A stretch of 64,000 bases of DNA from Hymenobacter sediminis (lineage in GTDB: Bacteria > Bacteroidota > Bacteroidia > Cytophagales > Hymenobacteraceae): the NCBI RefSeq assembly GCF_003231285.1, contig NZ_QKNS01000004.1:310001-374000 (forward strand), given 5' to 3'. The position numbers and the translations under genes were made by a program. The notes beneath the pieces were generated by a model that saw nothing but the letters and a program-made list of their open reading frames with translations, did not search any database and was not told the DNA's origin. How positions within the stretch are numbered: position 1 is the stretch's first letter; each line of letters starts with the position of its first letter. This document shows positions 53,166 to 62,006 of this stretch, piece after piece.

Positions 53166-55295
53166 TTAATGCGTTACTACTACGCTACACCGCTGGGTGC
53201 TACCCCCGCAAGTCAACCGAACCGTGTACAGGCCCGCGGGCAGAGTTGCAGCGGGCAGCACGTTGGTGCTGGCTACCCCTGCAACGGCTTGCAACGCCAG
53301 GTGGCGCACCAGCTGCCCCGTGCTGCTGTAGACCTCCAGCCGGGCTGCGCCCGACTCCCGAGGCACAAACGACAGCATAATACCGCTGCTGGCAGGGTTA
53401 GGATACGCAGTGAGGGCACCGGCCGGAGCTTCGTCGCGGGCGGCTAGTACGGGACGGCCGCTGTTGAGTGGCACCGGCATTAAATCCAGCTTCCAGCGCT
53501 GGGCGTCGTTGCCGTTGTCGGTGTACTGGTGAATGCCGGTACCGGGGTTCGAGAGGTTGTTGTCCACGTCGAGGCACTGGTTGGTGCCTTTGTGCACCAG
53601 CTTCACGTAGCCGTCGCCCATGTTCACTATCTGCCAACGTTGGGCGTCGTTGCCGTTGTCGGTCCATTGCTGCACCACGGCCCCGGCGGTGGCGCTGTTG
53701 CCGGCTACCTCTAGGCAGAGGTTGGTGTTGCGGTGGCGAATTTTGTAGAATCCATCGGCTTCGCGGGTGATTACCCAGCGCTGGGCATCATTACCATTAT
53801 CGGTGTACTGCTGCACGGCGGTGCCAGCCGTAGCGGAGTTGCCCGGCACCTCGAGGCACTGGTTCGTTCCCTTGTGCGTCAGCCGGTACGTGCCGCCCGA
53901 TACAATATCGAGGTTGGTGAGGGTAAGCTGCCAACGCTGGGCATCATTGCCGTTATCGGTGTACTGGGCTACGTTCGTGCCGGCCGTGGCGCTGTTGCCC
54001 GCTACATCAAGGCATTGGGTAGTGTTTTTGTGGGTCAGTTTATAAAAGCCACCATCTACGGCCTCCATGCGCCAGCGCTGGGCATCGCTCCCATTGTCGG
54101 TATACTGCTGCACGTTGGCGTTGGGGGCCGTGCTATTGCCAGCCACTTCCAGGCATTGGGTGGTACCGCGGTGCGTGAGCTTGTAGTGGCCGTCGGCTTC
54201 CAGGGTCACAATCCAACGCTGGGCGTCGTTGCCGTTGTCGGTCCATTGCTGCACGTTTGCTCCGGCGGTAGGGCTATTGCCGGCTACCTCGAGGCATTGA
54301 TTCGTGCCTTTATGGGTGAGTTTATAAGTGCCGCCCGATACCAGAATGTTTGCCGGGCACGCGCCACCCGGTACCCGCGGAGCTACCCCATAGTTGGTCA
54401 TGTTCACCTTCTGCATGGAGCCATCTGCGGCGAAATACATCCGGTCGATGGCCACGTAGCGGGTCGAGAAGTTGTTGTTCTGGTAGCGGTGGTAAGTAAT
54501 GTAGTACTCGTCGCAGCCCGGAATTTTGGTGATGGAGTGGTGGCCCGGGCCTTGATTTTGCGCATCCGAGGACAGCAGGGAGCCGCGGTAGGTCCAGGGA
54601 CCCAGCGGTGAGGTGCTGGTGGCATATTGTACATTGTAGCTGGCATTGGTCCACGAGCCATTGGAGTAGGTCATGTAGTAAGTGCCGTTGCGCTTCACCA
54701 TGTAGGGGCCCTCCGTGTAGTTTTGGGGCGTAATGTTGACTGGCGCATCGGCCGTCAGGCTCACCATGTCGGCATTGAGCTTGCGGGCTACTAGCTTACT
54801 ACCGTTTGAGCCGCCGTAATAGATGTAAGCCTGCCCGTTATCATCCACGAACACATGCGGGTCAATGATGTCCACAGTGTAAGGGTCGGAGCCGATCAGG
54901 GGCCGTCCAATGTCGGTGAACGGACCGGTGGGGCTATTGCCCACGGCCACCCCTATTTTTACCTCAGCCGTGTAGTAGAAATAGTACTTGCCGTTGCGGG
55001 CCACCACGGAGGGCGCCCAGCCGTTGAAATCAGCCCAGGTGCACTGGGGACCTACATCGAACACCACGCCGTCGTCGCGCCAGTTCGTAAGGTCGGCGGA
55101 TGAAAACGCGTGGAAGTCCTGGCCACCGGTACCTTCGTTGGAAGTCGGGTAGATGTAGTAGCGGCCGTTAAAGTAATTCATCTCCGGATCGGCATGGTAG
55201 CCCGACAGGATAGGATTTCCGCTGGTTTGAGCGGCGGCTGACCGCCCCAGCAGTAAGAGTAGGATTAGCGGGAGGAAAAGGTACTGGTGCCTCAT
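53166..55295 (-). CDS. GH43 hydrolase with two ricin-type lectin domains and a type IX sorting domain
   Basis: A 709-residue secreted multi-domain enzyme. After the signal (about residues 1-22) comes GH43 (to about 310), with acids in GYHADPEMNYF, DIIDPHVFVDD and NYTEGPYMVK. Then come six beta-trefoil repeats, each closing with DAQRW, which form two ricin-type (CBM13) domains (about 318-600). A Pro/Ala-rich link leads to a C-terminal domain (about 625-709) starting AYPNPASSG and ending SVVVTH, typical of the type IX secretion signal. The lectin repeats are highly alike, as expected from recent internal duplication. The enzyme is probably released to or fixed at the cell surface. An operator lies 93 bp upstream. 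Confidence 0.9.
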   Translation of the reverse strand: MRHQYLFLPLILLLLLGRSAAAQTSGNPILSGYHADPEMNYFNGRYYIYPTSNEGTGGQDFHAFSSADLTNWRDDGVVFDVGPQCTWADFNGWAPSVVARNGKYYFYYTAEVKIGVAVGNSPTGPFTDIGRPLIGSDPYTVDIIDPHVFVDDNGQAYIYYGGSNGSKLVARKLNADMVSLTADAPVNITPQNYTEGPYMVKRNGTYYMTYSNGSWTNASYNVQYATSTSPLGPWTYRGSLLSSDAQNQGPGHHSITKIPGCDEYYITYHRYQNNNFSTRYVAIDRMYFAADGSMQKVNMTNYGVAPRVPGGACPANILVSGGTYKLTHKGTNQCLEVAGNSPTAGANVQQWTDNGNDAQRWIVTLEADGHYKLTHRGTTQCLEVAGNSTAPNANVQQYTDNGSDAQRWRMEAVDGGFYKLTHKNTTQCLDVAGNSATAGTNVAQYTDNGNDAQRWQLTLTNLDIVSGGTYRLTHKGTNQCLEVPGNSATAGTAVQQYTDNGNDAQRWVITREADGFYKIRHRNTNLCLEVAGNSATAGAVVQQWTDNGNDAQRWQIVNMGDGYVKLVHKGTNQCLDVDNNLSNPGTGIHQYTDNGNDAQRWKLDLMPVPLNSGRPVLAARDEAPAGALTAYPNPASSGIMLSFVPRESGAARLEVYSSTGQLVRHLALQAVAGVASTNVLPAATLPAGLYTVRLTCGGSTQRCSVVVTH

Positions 55296-55387
55296 GGTTG
55301 TGGTGGGGTTTGGCTGGAAAGAATAGGACTGAAATGGTACTCAAGTAGACTGACGATATAGCTTGACTAGCTCGCTAATACAGCAGA

Positions 55388-55401
55388 TGCAAACGTTTGC
55401 A
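55388..55401. promoter_or_regulatory. LacI-type operator 4 (GH43-lectin gene)
   Basis: TGCAAACGTTTGCA inside a 20-bp perfect palindrome (55385-55404), 93 bp upstream of the GH43-lectin start. Confidence 0.8.
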
Positions 55402-55664
55402 TCTATGACTTGTAAAAGGAGGTCGAGCCATTAAAGGTCAGCATAAGGCCGGCGAATGAATGACTGGAATAGAAAATAAGAGCGAACAGGCTCTGAAAGC
55501 AGTAGGACCTCTGAGTAGAGCACATACTGCTTCTTGCTACTCTCCTACTTCCTACTACTAGTTGTGGAGGCAAGAATAGGAAGTCGCAGAAGCCCTAAGT
55601 AGTATCTAACCTGTACTAACTAGGATAGAAGGCGCGGTGCAATCTAAGTTTGTAGCACAACTTA

Positions 55665-55678
55665 TGCAAACGTTTGCA
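55665..55678. promoter_or_regulatory. LacI-type operator 5 (GH172 gene)
   Basis: TGCAAACGTTTGCA within a 16-bp palindrome (55664-55679), 61 bp upstream of the GH172 start and 13 bp after a TAAGTTTG -7 element, so it would cover the transcription start. Confidence 0.8.
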
Positions 55679-55739
55679 TCTTTCTATGCATCTTGTCGTC
55701 CGTTCTCTGTGCTACCTTCTCCATCCAATCCCACCCCCT

Positions 55740-56900
55740 ATGCTCCAACCGCTACGCTGCCTGTTTCTACTTCTGCTGTTACCTCTGGCTAGTCCAGCTT
55801 GGGCGCAAAAGTTTAACGGCCTCGGCTCCGACCTAAGTAACCTCTACCGCCTCTCCGACGCCAAAACCCGCTCCATCAGCCCCGAGAACTTTACCGGCGC
55901 CAAAGGCCAGGGGGGGCGCGCTACTACCGGCACCGGCCAGAACGCCTCCCGCGACCTAGGCTTGGGCTGGAAGGTCAGTCCAAGCATCATCATCAAAGCT
56001 GGCCAAACGGCTGTGGTAGCTGAAATTGATGGGCCCGGGGCTATCCAGCACATCTGGCTAACTCCAACGGGGCTGTGGCGCTTCGCTATTCTGCGCATGT
56101 ATTGGGATGATGAAAAGACGCCTTCGGTGGAAGTGCCGGTGGGCGACTTTTTCGGGCAGGGCTGGGGCGAAACGGCCTTGCTTAACTCCATTCCCGTGAC
56201 GGTAAACCCGGGCAGCGCTTTCAACTGCTACTGGCTGATGCCCTTCCGCAAAAAGTGCCGCATCACGCTGGAAAATATCGACGAGAAGGACATGTTTTTG
56301 TACTATCAGGTCGACTATACCCTGACCGACGTTCCCAACGACGCAGCCTACTTTCATGCCCAGTTCCGGCGCCAGAACCCCACAAAATACAAGGTTCCCT
56401 ACACCATTCTGGATGGGGTAAAGGGCCGGGGCCAGTACGTGGGCACCTACATTGCCTGGGGCGTGAACAGCAACGACTGGTGGGGTGAGGGTGAAATCAA
56501 GTTTTTCATGGATGGCGACACCCAGTTCCCTACCATTAACGGCACCGGTACTGAGGATTACTTCCTGGGCTCCTACAACTTCGAGAACAAGAAAACCCGC
56601 CAGTATCAGGAGTACTCCACGCCCTACGCCGGCCTGCACCAAGTTATCCGACCCGATGGACTTTACCGCGCCAATCAGCGCTTTGGCATGTACCGCTGGC
56701 ACATCCCGGACCCCATCCGGTTTACCTCCGATTTGCGGATAACTATCCAGGCCCTGGGCTGGCGCTACAACGGCCGCTACCTACCCCTGCAGGACGATGT
56801 GGCTTCTGTGGCCTATTGGTACCAGACCGAGCCTCACGCCCCCTTCCCCGCCCTACCTTCCAAGGATGACCTAGAAGTCAATCTAGGCCCGGCCCGATAA
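55740..56900 (+). CDS. GH172 (DUF2961) family glycoside hydrolase
   Basis: The start at 55740 (MLQPLRCLFLLLLLPLASPA) gives a signal peptide and 386 residues; an upstream frame begins inside operator 5 and is rejected. DUF2961 became GH172, whose known members act on D-arabinofuranose or D-fructofuranose bonds. The protein has NLYRLSDAKTRSISPENFTG, IWLTPTGLWRFAILRMYWDD, VGDFFGQGWGE and FPTINGTGTEDYFLGSYNFE. The final part YLPLQDDVASVAYWYQ is typical. Two acidic residues in the GTGTEDY segment match the proposed catalytic pocket. Which furanose is used here is not known. It is the first gene of a plus-strand group. Confidence 0.87.
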   Translation: MLQPLRCLFLLLLLPLASPAWAQKFNGLGSDLSNLYRLSDAKTRSISPENFTGAKGQGGRATTGTGQNASRDLGLGWKVSPSIIIKAGQTAVVAEIDGPGAIQHIWLTPTGLWRFAILRMYWDDEKTPSVEVPVGDFFGQGWGETALLNSIPVTVNPGSAFNCYWLMPFRKKCRITLENIDEKDMFLYYQVDYTLTDVPNDAAYFHAQFRRQNPTKYKVPYTILDGVKGRGQYVGTYIAWGVNSNDWWGEGEIKFFMDGDTQFPTINGTGTEDYFLGSYNFENKKTRQYQEYSTPYAGLHQVIRPDGLYRANQRFGMYRWHIPDPIRFTSDLRITIQALGWRYNGRYLPLQDDVASVAYWYQTEPHAPFPALPSKDDLEVNLGPAR

Positions 56901-56942
56901 TTACAGACTCTTTCCCCGCTCTTCCACTTACTCCACGGTTGC

Positions 56943-59456
56943 ATGCGCTTTCCTTCCTACCCCTTTGGCTGGCAGCAGCTAGCCGGCCTGAGCACGGCGG
57001 TCCTGCTGGCATTCACCTCTATACCACTTGAAGCTCAACAGCTTCGCCCGCCGGCCTATCCCCTCATCACTCACGACCCGTACTTCAGCTTGTGGTCCTT
57101 TCAGGATACCCTCACGGCCGGGCCTACCCGCCACTGGACCGGAGAGCCCCAGGCTCTGGAGGGGGTAGTGCGCGTAGATGGGCAGGCTTACCAGTTTCTG
57201 GGAGCTGCCGCGCCGGAATACCGGACCATTATTCCTGTAGCTGAGGAAAAGGCCTACACCGCCCGCTACACATTTACTGCCCCCGCGGCCGGGTGGGAAA
57301 AGGCCGGTTTTGCCGCGGCCACCACGTGGAAAACTGGCCCGGCTCCCTTCACCGACAACAAGACCCTGCAAGGCACGGCCTGGACGGGTGACGACGTATG
57401 GGTGCGGCGCACAGTCACGATTTCCGACCCGCTTCCTACGGGTAAGCTTAGCCTGCGCCTCTGGCACGATGATGATGTGGAAGTGTATCTGAACGGCGTG
57501 CTGCTGCTCAAGAAAGACAACTACAACGGCAGCTACGAGAACTTTGAGCTACCTGACGCGGCCCGTCAAACCCTACGCCGAGGTGAAAACCTCCTGGCCA
57601 TGCACTGTACCAGCCCTCGGGGCGGCGAGCATCTGGATGCGGGCCTCTACGAAATCCTGCCCCAGCAACGGCTGGCCCGGGCTCGCCAAACGGCCGCTAC
57701 AGTTACAGCCACACAAACTACCTACACCTTCGCGGCCGGACCGGTGCGCCTGACGGTTAACTTTCTTTCCCCGCTACTGCTGGATGAGTTGGAAACCGTA
57801 GCCCGCCCTGTCAGCTACGTCACGTTCGGGGCTGCAGCCACCGACGGTAAGCCCCACGCAGTGCAAGTGCTCCTGACCGAAGCTGGCACTACTGCTTCCA
57901 ATACGCCCTACCAAACTGTAACGACCCAAACCGGCCGCAATGCCCAGTTGGAGTGGCAGGCAATGGGTACCACGGCCCAGCCCCTACTCGGTAAGGCCGG
58001 CGACAACGTGCGCATCGACTGGGGACAGGCGTATCTGGCCGCACCTGTGGCAGGGCAGCCAGCGGTGGGCACCCCTGCTGCGCTGAAAAGTGCGTTTGTC
58101 AAGTCGGGAAAACTACCGGAGCCCGGCAAGGCCGTAACGGGGCAGGCCCAGCGCGTGGCCTTGGGCACAGTGCTCGACCTGGGCCGCGTGAGCCAGCAAC
58201 CCGCCGAACAGCACATTCTGCTGGGTTACGACGACCAGTATTCGGTGCAGTATTTCGGGCAGAACCTGCATGGCTGGTGGCGCCGCGACCCGGCCACGAC
58301 TATGGAGAAAACCCTGCTGGCCGCCGAAGCCGACTACTCCCGCTTACGCCAGAAATGTACCGCCTTCGACCAGCAGCTTTACGCCGAAGCTCAGGCCGCT
58401 GGCGGTAAGCAATACGCCGACCTCTGCCAACTGGCCTACCGCCAAGCCATTGCGGCGCACAAAATTGTAGCCGGCCCGAAGGGTGAAGTACTGTTTCTGT
58501 CGAAGGAAAACTTCAGCAACGGCTCCATTGGTACAGTAGATGTTACCTACCCCTCGGCCCCGCTGTTTCTACTCTATAATAATGAGCTGGCGAAAGGGCT
58601 GCTCCGCTTCATCTTCGACTACAGCGAGTCAGGGCGCTGGAAGAAGGATTTCCCGGCCCATGACATCGGCACCTACCCCCTCGCCAACGGCCAAACCTAC
58701 GGCGAAGACATGCCCGTGGAGGAAGCCGGTAACATGCTTATCCTGACAGCCGCAACGGTGCGTATGGATGGCAAGCCCGACTTTGCTCGCCAGCATTGGG
58801 CTACGCTCACCAAGTGGGTGGGCTTCCTGCAGCGCGACGGATTCGACCCCGCCACTCAGCTTTCCACTGATGACTTTGCCGGTCATCTGGCCCGCAATAC
58901 CAACCTTTCCATCAAGGCCATCATGGGTATTGCCTGCTACGGGCAGCTGGCCGGGCAACTCGGCGACGAAAAAACGGCCACGCAGTACCTCACCCTAGCC
59001 CGCGACTTGGCTAAGCGCTGGCAAACCATGGCCCAGGATGGCAACCACTACGCCCTGACCTTTGACAAACCGGCCGGCTCCTGGAGCCAGAAGTACAACC
59101 TGGTGTGGGACAAGCTCCTGGATCTGCACGTATTTCCCCCTGAAATAGCCCAGCAGGAAATGGCTTTTTACCTCCAACACCAGCAGCGCTACGGCCTACC
59201 CCTCGACAGCCGCCGAACCTACACCAAATCAGACTGGATTATCTGGACGGCGACCCTGGCCGAGCGCGACGCTGATTTTCAGGCGCTGGTGGCTCCGGTG
59301 TGGCAGTTCGCCAACAACACGCCCAGCCGCGTGCCTCTCACCGATTGGCACGAAACCACCGATGCCCGCCAAGCTGGCTTCCAGGCCCGCTCGGTGGTAG
59401 GCGGTTACTTCATCAAACTGCTGGACAAGCGCCTAGCCAAGCAGCCAAAACCATAA
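56943..59456 (+). CDS. DUF4965/glutaminase A-family exported protein
   Basis: An 837-residue protein with a signal (about residues 1-31) and the DUF4964-DUF5127-DUF4965-DUF1793 layout. The N-terminal part reads RPPAYPLITHDPYFSLWSFQ, a galactose-binding-like jelly-roll insert (about 130-235; VYLNGVLLLKKDNYNGSYE) comes next, and the helical C-terminal part has GLLRFIFDYSESGRWKKDFP, DIGTYPLANGQTYGEDMPVE and KYNLVWDKLLDLHVFP. The family is named after a fungal glutaminase, but the (alpha/alpha)6-like C-terminal fold and the location in a PUL suggest a carbohydrate enzyme. Function not settled. It follows GH172 by 42 bp. Confidence 0.82.
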   Translation: MRFPSYPFGWQQLAGLSTAVLLAFTSIPLEAQQLRPPAYPLITHDPYFSLWSFQDTLTAGPTRHWTGEPQALEGVVRVDGQAYQFLGAAAPEYRTIIPVAEEKAYTARYTFTAPAAGWEKAGFAAATTWKTGPAPFTDNKTLQGTAWTGDDVWVRRTVTISDPLPTGKLSLRLWHDDDVEVYLNGVLLLKKDNYNGSYENFELPDAARQTLRRGENLLAMHCTSPRGGEHLDAGLYEILPQQRLARARQTAATVTATQTTYTFAAGPVRLTVNFLSPLLLDELETVARPVSYVTFGAAATDGKPHAVQVLLTEAGTTASNTPYQTVTTQTGRNAQLEWQAMGTTAQPLLGKAGDNVRIDWGQAYLAAPVAGQPAVGTPAALKSAFVKSGKLPEPGKAVTGQAQRVALGTVLDLGRVSQQPAEQHILLGYDDQYSVQYFGQNLHGWWRRDPATTMEKTLLAAEADYSRLRQKCTAFDQQLYAEAQAAGGKQYADLCQLAYRQAIAAHKIVAGPKGEVLFLSKENFSNGSIGTVDVTYPSAPLFLLYNNELAKGLLRFIFDYSESGRWKKDFPAHDIGTYPLANGQTYGEDMPVEEAGNMLILTAATVRMDGKPDFARQHWATLTKWVGFLQRDGFDPATQLSTDDFAGHLARNTNLSIKAIMGIACYGQLAGQLGDEKTATQYLTLARDLAKRWQTMAQDGNHYALTFDKPAGSWSQKYNLVWDKLLDLHVFPPEIAQQEMAFYLQHQQRYGLPLDSRRTYTKSDWIIWTATLAERDADFQALVAPVWQFANNTPSRVPLTDWHETTDARQAGFQARSVVGGYFIKLLDKRLAKQPKP

Positions 59457-59603
59457 ATGGCACGCTTGTTTCCATAGTGGCAATAGGCCATCTACCGGAA
59501 CCTTATGCTTGTAAAGCAGGCATGACATTCAGGAAAAATTACCTCTTGCCTTCCGCAGGGCTACCCCTTCGCTTTACCTCAACCTCTCCCACACAAGTAT
59601 TCC

Positions 59604-60677
59604 ATGCCTTCTCGTCGTCATTTTCTGCAGCAGGCCACTGCTGGCCTCGCTTCTCTTGCGCTGATGAATCAGGCCGCCGCCCGCGCGGCTGCCCGTACCT
59701 ATACCAACCCGGTGTACGCCGGCCAGTTTCCCGACCCTTTTGTGCTGCGCCATGAGGGCCGCTACTACGCCTTTGGCACCACTGGCACCGGTCGTACCAA
59801 AGATGGGCGCATCTTCACTCTGCTCACCTCTGATAACCTAGTGGACTGGAAAGTGGCCGGTGGGGCTCTTACGCCACCCGCTGGTGCCGAGGGAGCTGAT
59901 TTCTGGGCCCCCGAAGTCATCTACCACAACGGTACGTTTTACATGTACTACTCTATGGGCGGCGGCGCCATTGGCGCTACCGTGGGTCACCGTCTGCACG
60001 TAGCCACCAGCAAAACTCCGCAAGGCCCCTATCAGCAAGTGGCCCTACTTGATGTACCCGACAGCAAGTTCACCATCGATGCTCACCCTTTCCAGGACAC
60101 CGACGGGCAATGGTACCTGTTTTACGCCCGCGACTTCATCGACTCCGACAACGGCTACCGCCCCGGCACGGGCCTGGTCGTAGACCGCCTCTTGGATATG
60201 ACCCGCCTGGCCGGAGAAAGCCGCACTGTGATGCGCGCCCGCCACGACTGGACGGTGTTTGAGAAAAACCGCACCATGCCCCTCTACGGCGGCAAAACCT
60301 TCCCCGAGTGGCACACCCTGGAAGGCCCCTTCATGCGCAAGCATAACGGCAAGTACTATTGCTTTTATAGCGGCGCCAACTTCCTTACTTCCCGCTATGG
60401 CGTAGACTACTGCGTGGCTGATTCTATACTAGGCCCTTACTCTGATGCTGGGGCCGAAAAGGGCGCGCGGGTGCTACATGCGGTAGCCGGCCATGTGCGC
60501 GGCCCTGGCCACCACTCCCACGTCCTTAGTCCCGATGGCAAAACCGAATACCTCGTGTATCACGCCTGGGACAAGGATATGAAAGAACGACAGCTCTGCA
60601 TCGATAAGCTAGCCTGGACGGCCCAGGGCCCGCGCTGCCAGGGCCCAACATATACCCCGCAGCCCTTGCCTCACTAA
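59604..60677 (+). CDS. GH43 hydrolase with Tat-like signal
   Basis: A 357-residue exported enzyme. The signal SRRHFLQQATAGLASLALM contains an RR-x-F-L Tat-like motif, unlike its neighbours, so the protein may be folded before export. The catalytic acids lie in GQFPDPFVLRH, FTIDAHPFQD and TLEGPFMRKHN. The sequence differs from the three GH43 paralogues (no VNEGPE) and has GHVRGPGHHSHVLSPDGKTE at the end of the propeller. It may be an arabinanase or galactosidase-type member. It lies 147 bp after the DUF4965 gene. Confidence 0.84.
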   Translation: MPSRRHFLQQATAGLASLALMNQAAARAAARTYTNPVYAGQFPDPFVLRHEGRYYAFGTTGTGRTKDGRIFTLLTSDNLVDWKVAGGALTPPAGAEGADFWAPEVIYHNGTFYMYYSMGGGAIGATVGHRLHVATSKTPQGPYQQVALLDVPDSKFTIDAHPFQDTDGQWYLFYARDFIDSDNGYRPGTGLVVDRLLDMTRLAGESRTVMRARHDWTVFEKNRTMPLYGGKTFPEWHTLEGPFMRKHNGKYYCFYSGANFLTSRYGVDYCVADSILGPYSDAGAEKGARVLHAVAGHVRGPGHHSHVLSPDGKTEYLVYHAWDKDMKERQLCIDKLAWTAQGPRCQGPTYTPQPLPH

Positions 60678-60761
60678 AATGGGTGTTGGGATCTGTCTGT
60701 ATTACTTGCCTAATAACGACAGCCAATAAGTGAGCCTAAGTACTGCTTTAGGGCGTGCTTT

Positions 60762-61874
60762 ATGATTTATGGAGGCAAAGCAATTATTTGCGTAACATTT
60801 GCGCAATTTATTGCTTTACCTTCCTCTCATTCATTCCAACCCAGCAAGGCATTGGCGCGCGAAAAAGCTTCTATTTCTGATTTGGCTAAGCAACTGGGAA
60901 TCTCTATTTCCACGGTTTCCCGCGCCCTCAGCGACCATCCTAGCATCAGCGACGCAACCAAGAAAAAGGTGTGGAAGCTGGCGAAAGAGTTGCACTACCA
61001 GCCCAATCATTTGGCGGCTGGTTTGCGCAAAGGTCGCAGCAACCTGCTCGGTGTTATCGTGCCGCACATTGATGGGCACTTCTTCACGCTGGTGGTGAAA
61101 GGTATTGAAACGGTGGCCACCAAAGCGGGCTTCAATGTGCTCATCTGCCAGTCGAATGAGGATGTGGACCACGAGCGTAAAAACATTGAAACCCTGCTCA
61201 GCGCCCAAGTGGAAGGCATTCTGGTTTCACTGGCCCGCACCACCCGCGACTTCAAGCATTTCGAGAAGGTAGAGAAACAGGGTATTCCGCTGGTGTTTTT
61301 TGATCGGGTGCTGGATGGCCTTAATGTGAGTGCCGTGGTGCTCGACGACCGGGAGGGCGGTTACCAGGCTACCAAGCACCTGATTGGGCAAGGTTGCCGC
61401 CGCATTGCGCATTTCGGGGGGCCGCTGCACCTCAACATTTACAAGAACCGCCGCCTCGGCTACCTTGATGCCCTACACGAGCATGGCTTACCTGTAGAGG
61501 AAAACCTGATCTTTCACTGTGATATGACAGTGGACGATGGCGTTCGGGGAATGGCGAAGCTGCTGGCCCTACCCCAGCGGCCCGATGCCGTGTTTTCAGC
61601 CAGCGACTTTTCCGTTGTGGGCGCTCTGCAGGAATTGAAACGCCATCAGTTGCGCGTGCCCCAGGATATTGCTTTGGCCGGCTTCAGCAATGAAACTTTC
61701 ACCTCCCTCACTGAGCCCATGCTAACGTCCGTGGACCAGCGGTGCGAGCAAATGGGTCAGTCGGCGGTGCGGCTGTTTCTGGAAATGCGCGAAGAGCGTG
61801 GGCAAAACTTCGCTCCCCGCCGCATTGTACTCCCCCCTGATCTGCTCATCCGGAACTCATCGGTGAAGGGCTAA
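60762..61874 (+). CDS. LacI/GalR-family transcriptional regulator
   Basis: A 340-370-residue regulator with an N-terminal helix-turn-helix (ISDLAKQLGISISTVSRALS) and a periplasmic-binding-protein-like sensor (LLGVIVPHIDGHFFTLVVKG, LVFFDRVLDGLNVSAVVLDD, HFGGPLHLNIYKNRRLGY). The listed start adds 30 non-conserved residues. A TTG at 60852 (AREKASISDLAKQLG) gives the usual size of 340 and is an equally good start; the region 60770-60810 would then be promoter, where half-sites such as TTGCGCAA occur. It is the last PUL gene. The five palindromes in the locus are its expected operators. The inducer is probably arabinose, galactose or an oligosaccharide. Confidence 0.93.
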   Translation: MIYGGKAIICVTFAQFIALPSSHSFQPSKALAREKASISDLAKQLGISISTVSRALSDHPSISDATKKKVWKLAKELHYQPNHLAAGLRKGRSNLLGVIVPHIDGHFFTLVVKGIETVATKAGFNVLICQSNEDVDHERKNIETLLSAQVEGILVSLARTTRDFKHFEKVEKQGIPLVFFDRVLDGLNVSAVVLDDREGGYQATKHLIGQGCRRIAHFGGPLHLNIYKNRRLGYLDALHEHGLPVEENLIFHCDMTVDDGVRGMAKLLALPQRPDAVFSASDFSVVGALQELKRHQLRVPQDIALAGFSNETFTSLTEPMLTSVDQRCEQMGQSAVRLFLEMREERGQNFAPRRIVLPPDLLIRNSSVKG

Positions 61875-61926
61875 CCTTCCTACCCGTGCTAATGGCGCAG
61901 AGCTCTGACTGATTAGTTGGGGTAAG

Positions 61927-61969
61927 AAAAAGCCGTCCTGTCGAGCTTATCGAGACAGGACGGCTTTTT
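61927..61969 (+). terminator. Terminator of the LacI gene
   Basis: A 16-bp inverted repeat (AAAAAGCCGTCCTGTC) with an 11-nt loop ends in TTTTT. It also faces the convergent PorP/SprF gene. Confidence 0.92.
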
Positions 61970-62006
61970 CGTGTTGTGGTGGTATGGTTCTACAACACCT
62001 TTGGCC

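Larger units (their letters stand above)
55296..55739. other. Divergent control region of the GH43-lectin and GH172 genes
   Basis: About 440 bp containing two LacI-type operators and otherwise mixed, AT-richer sequence. A perfect -7 element TAAGTTTG (55645-55652) lies 13 bp upstream of operator 5, without a good -33. I see no small gene here. Confidence 0.55.
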
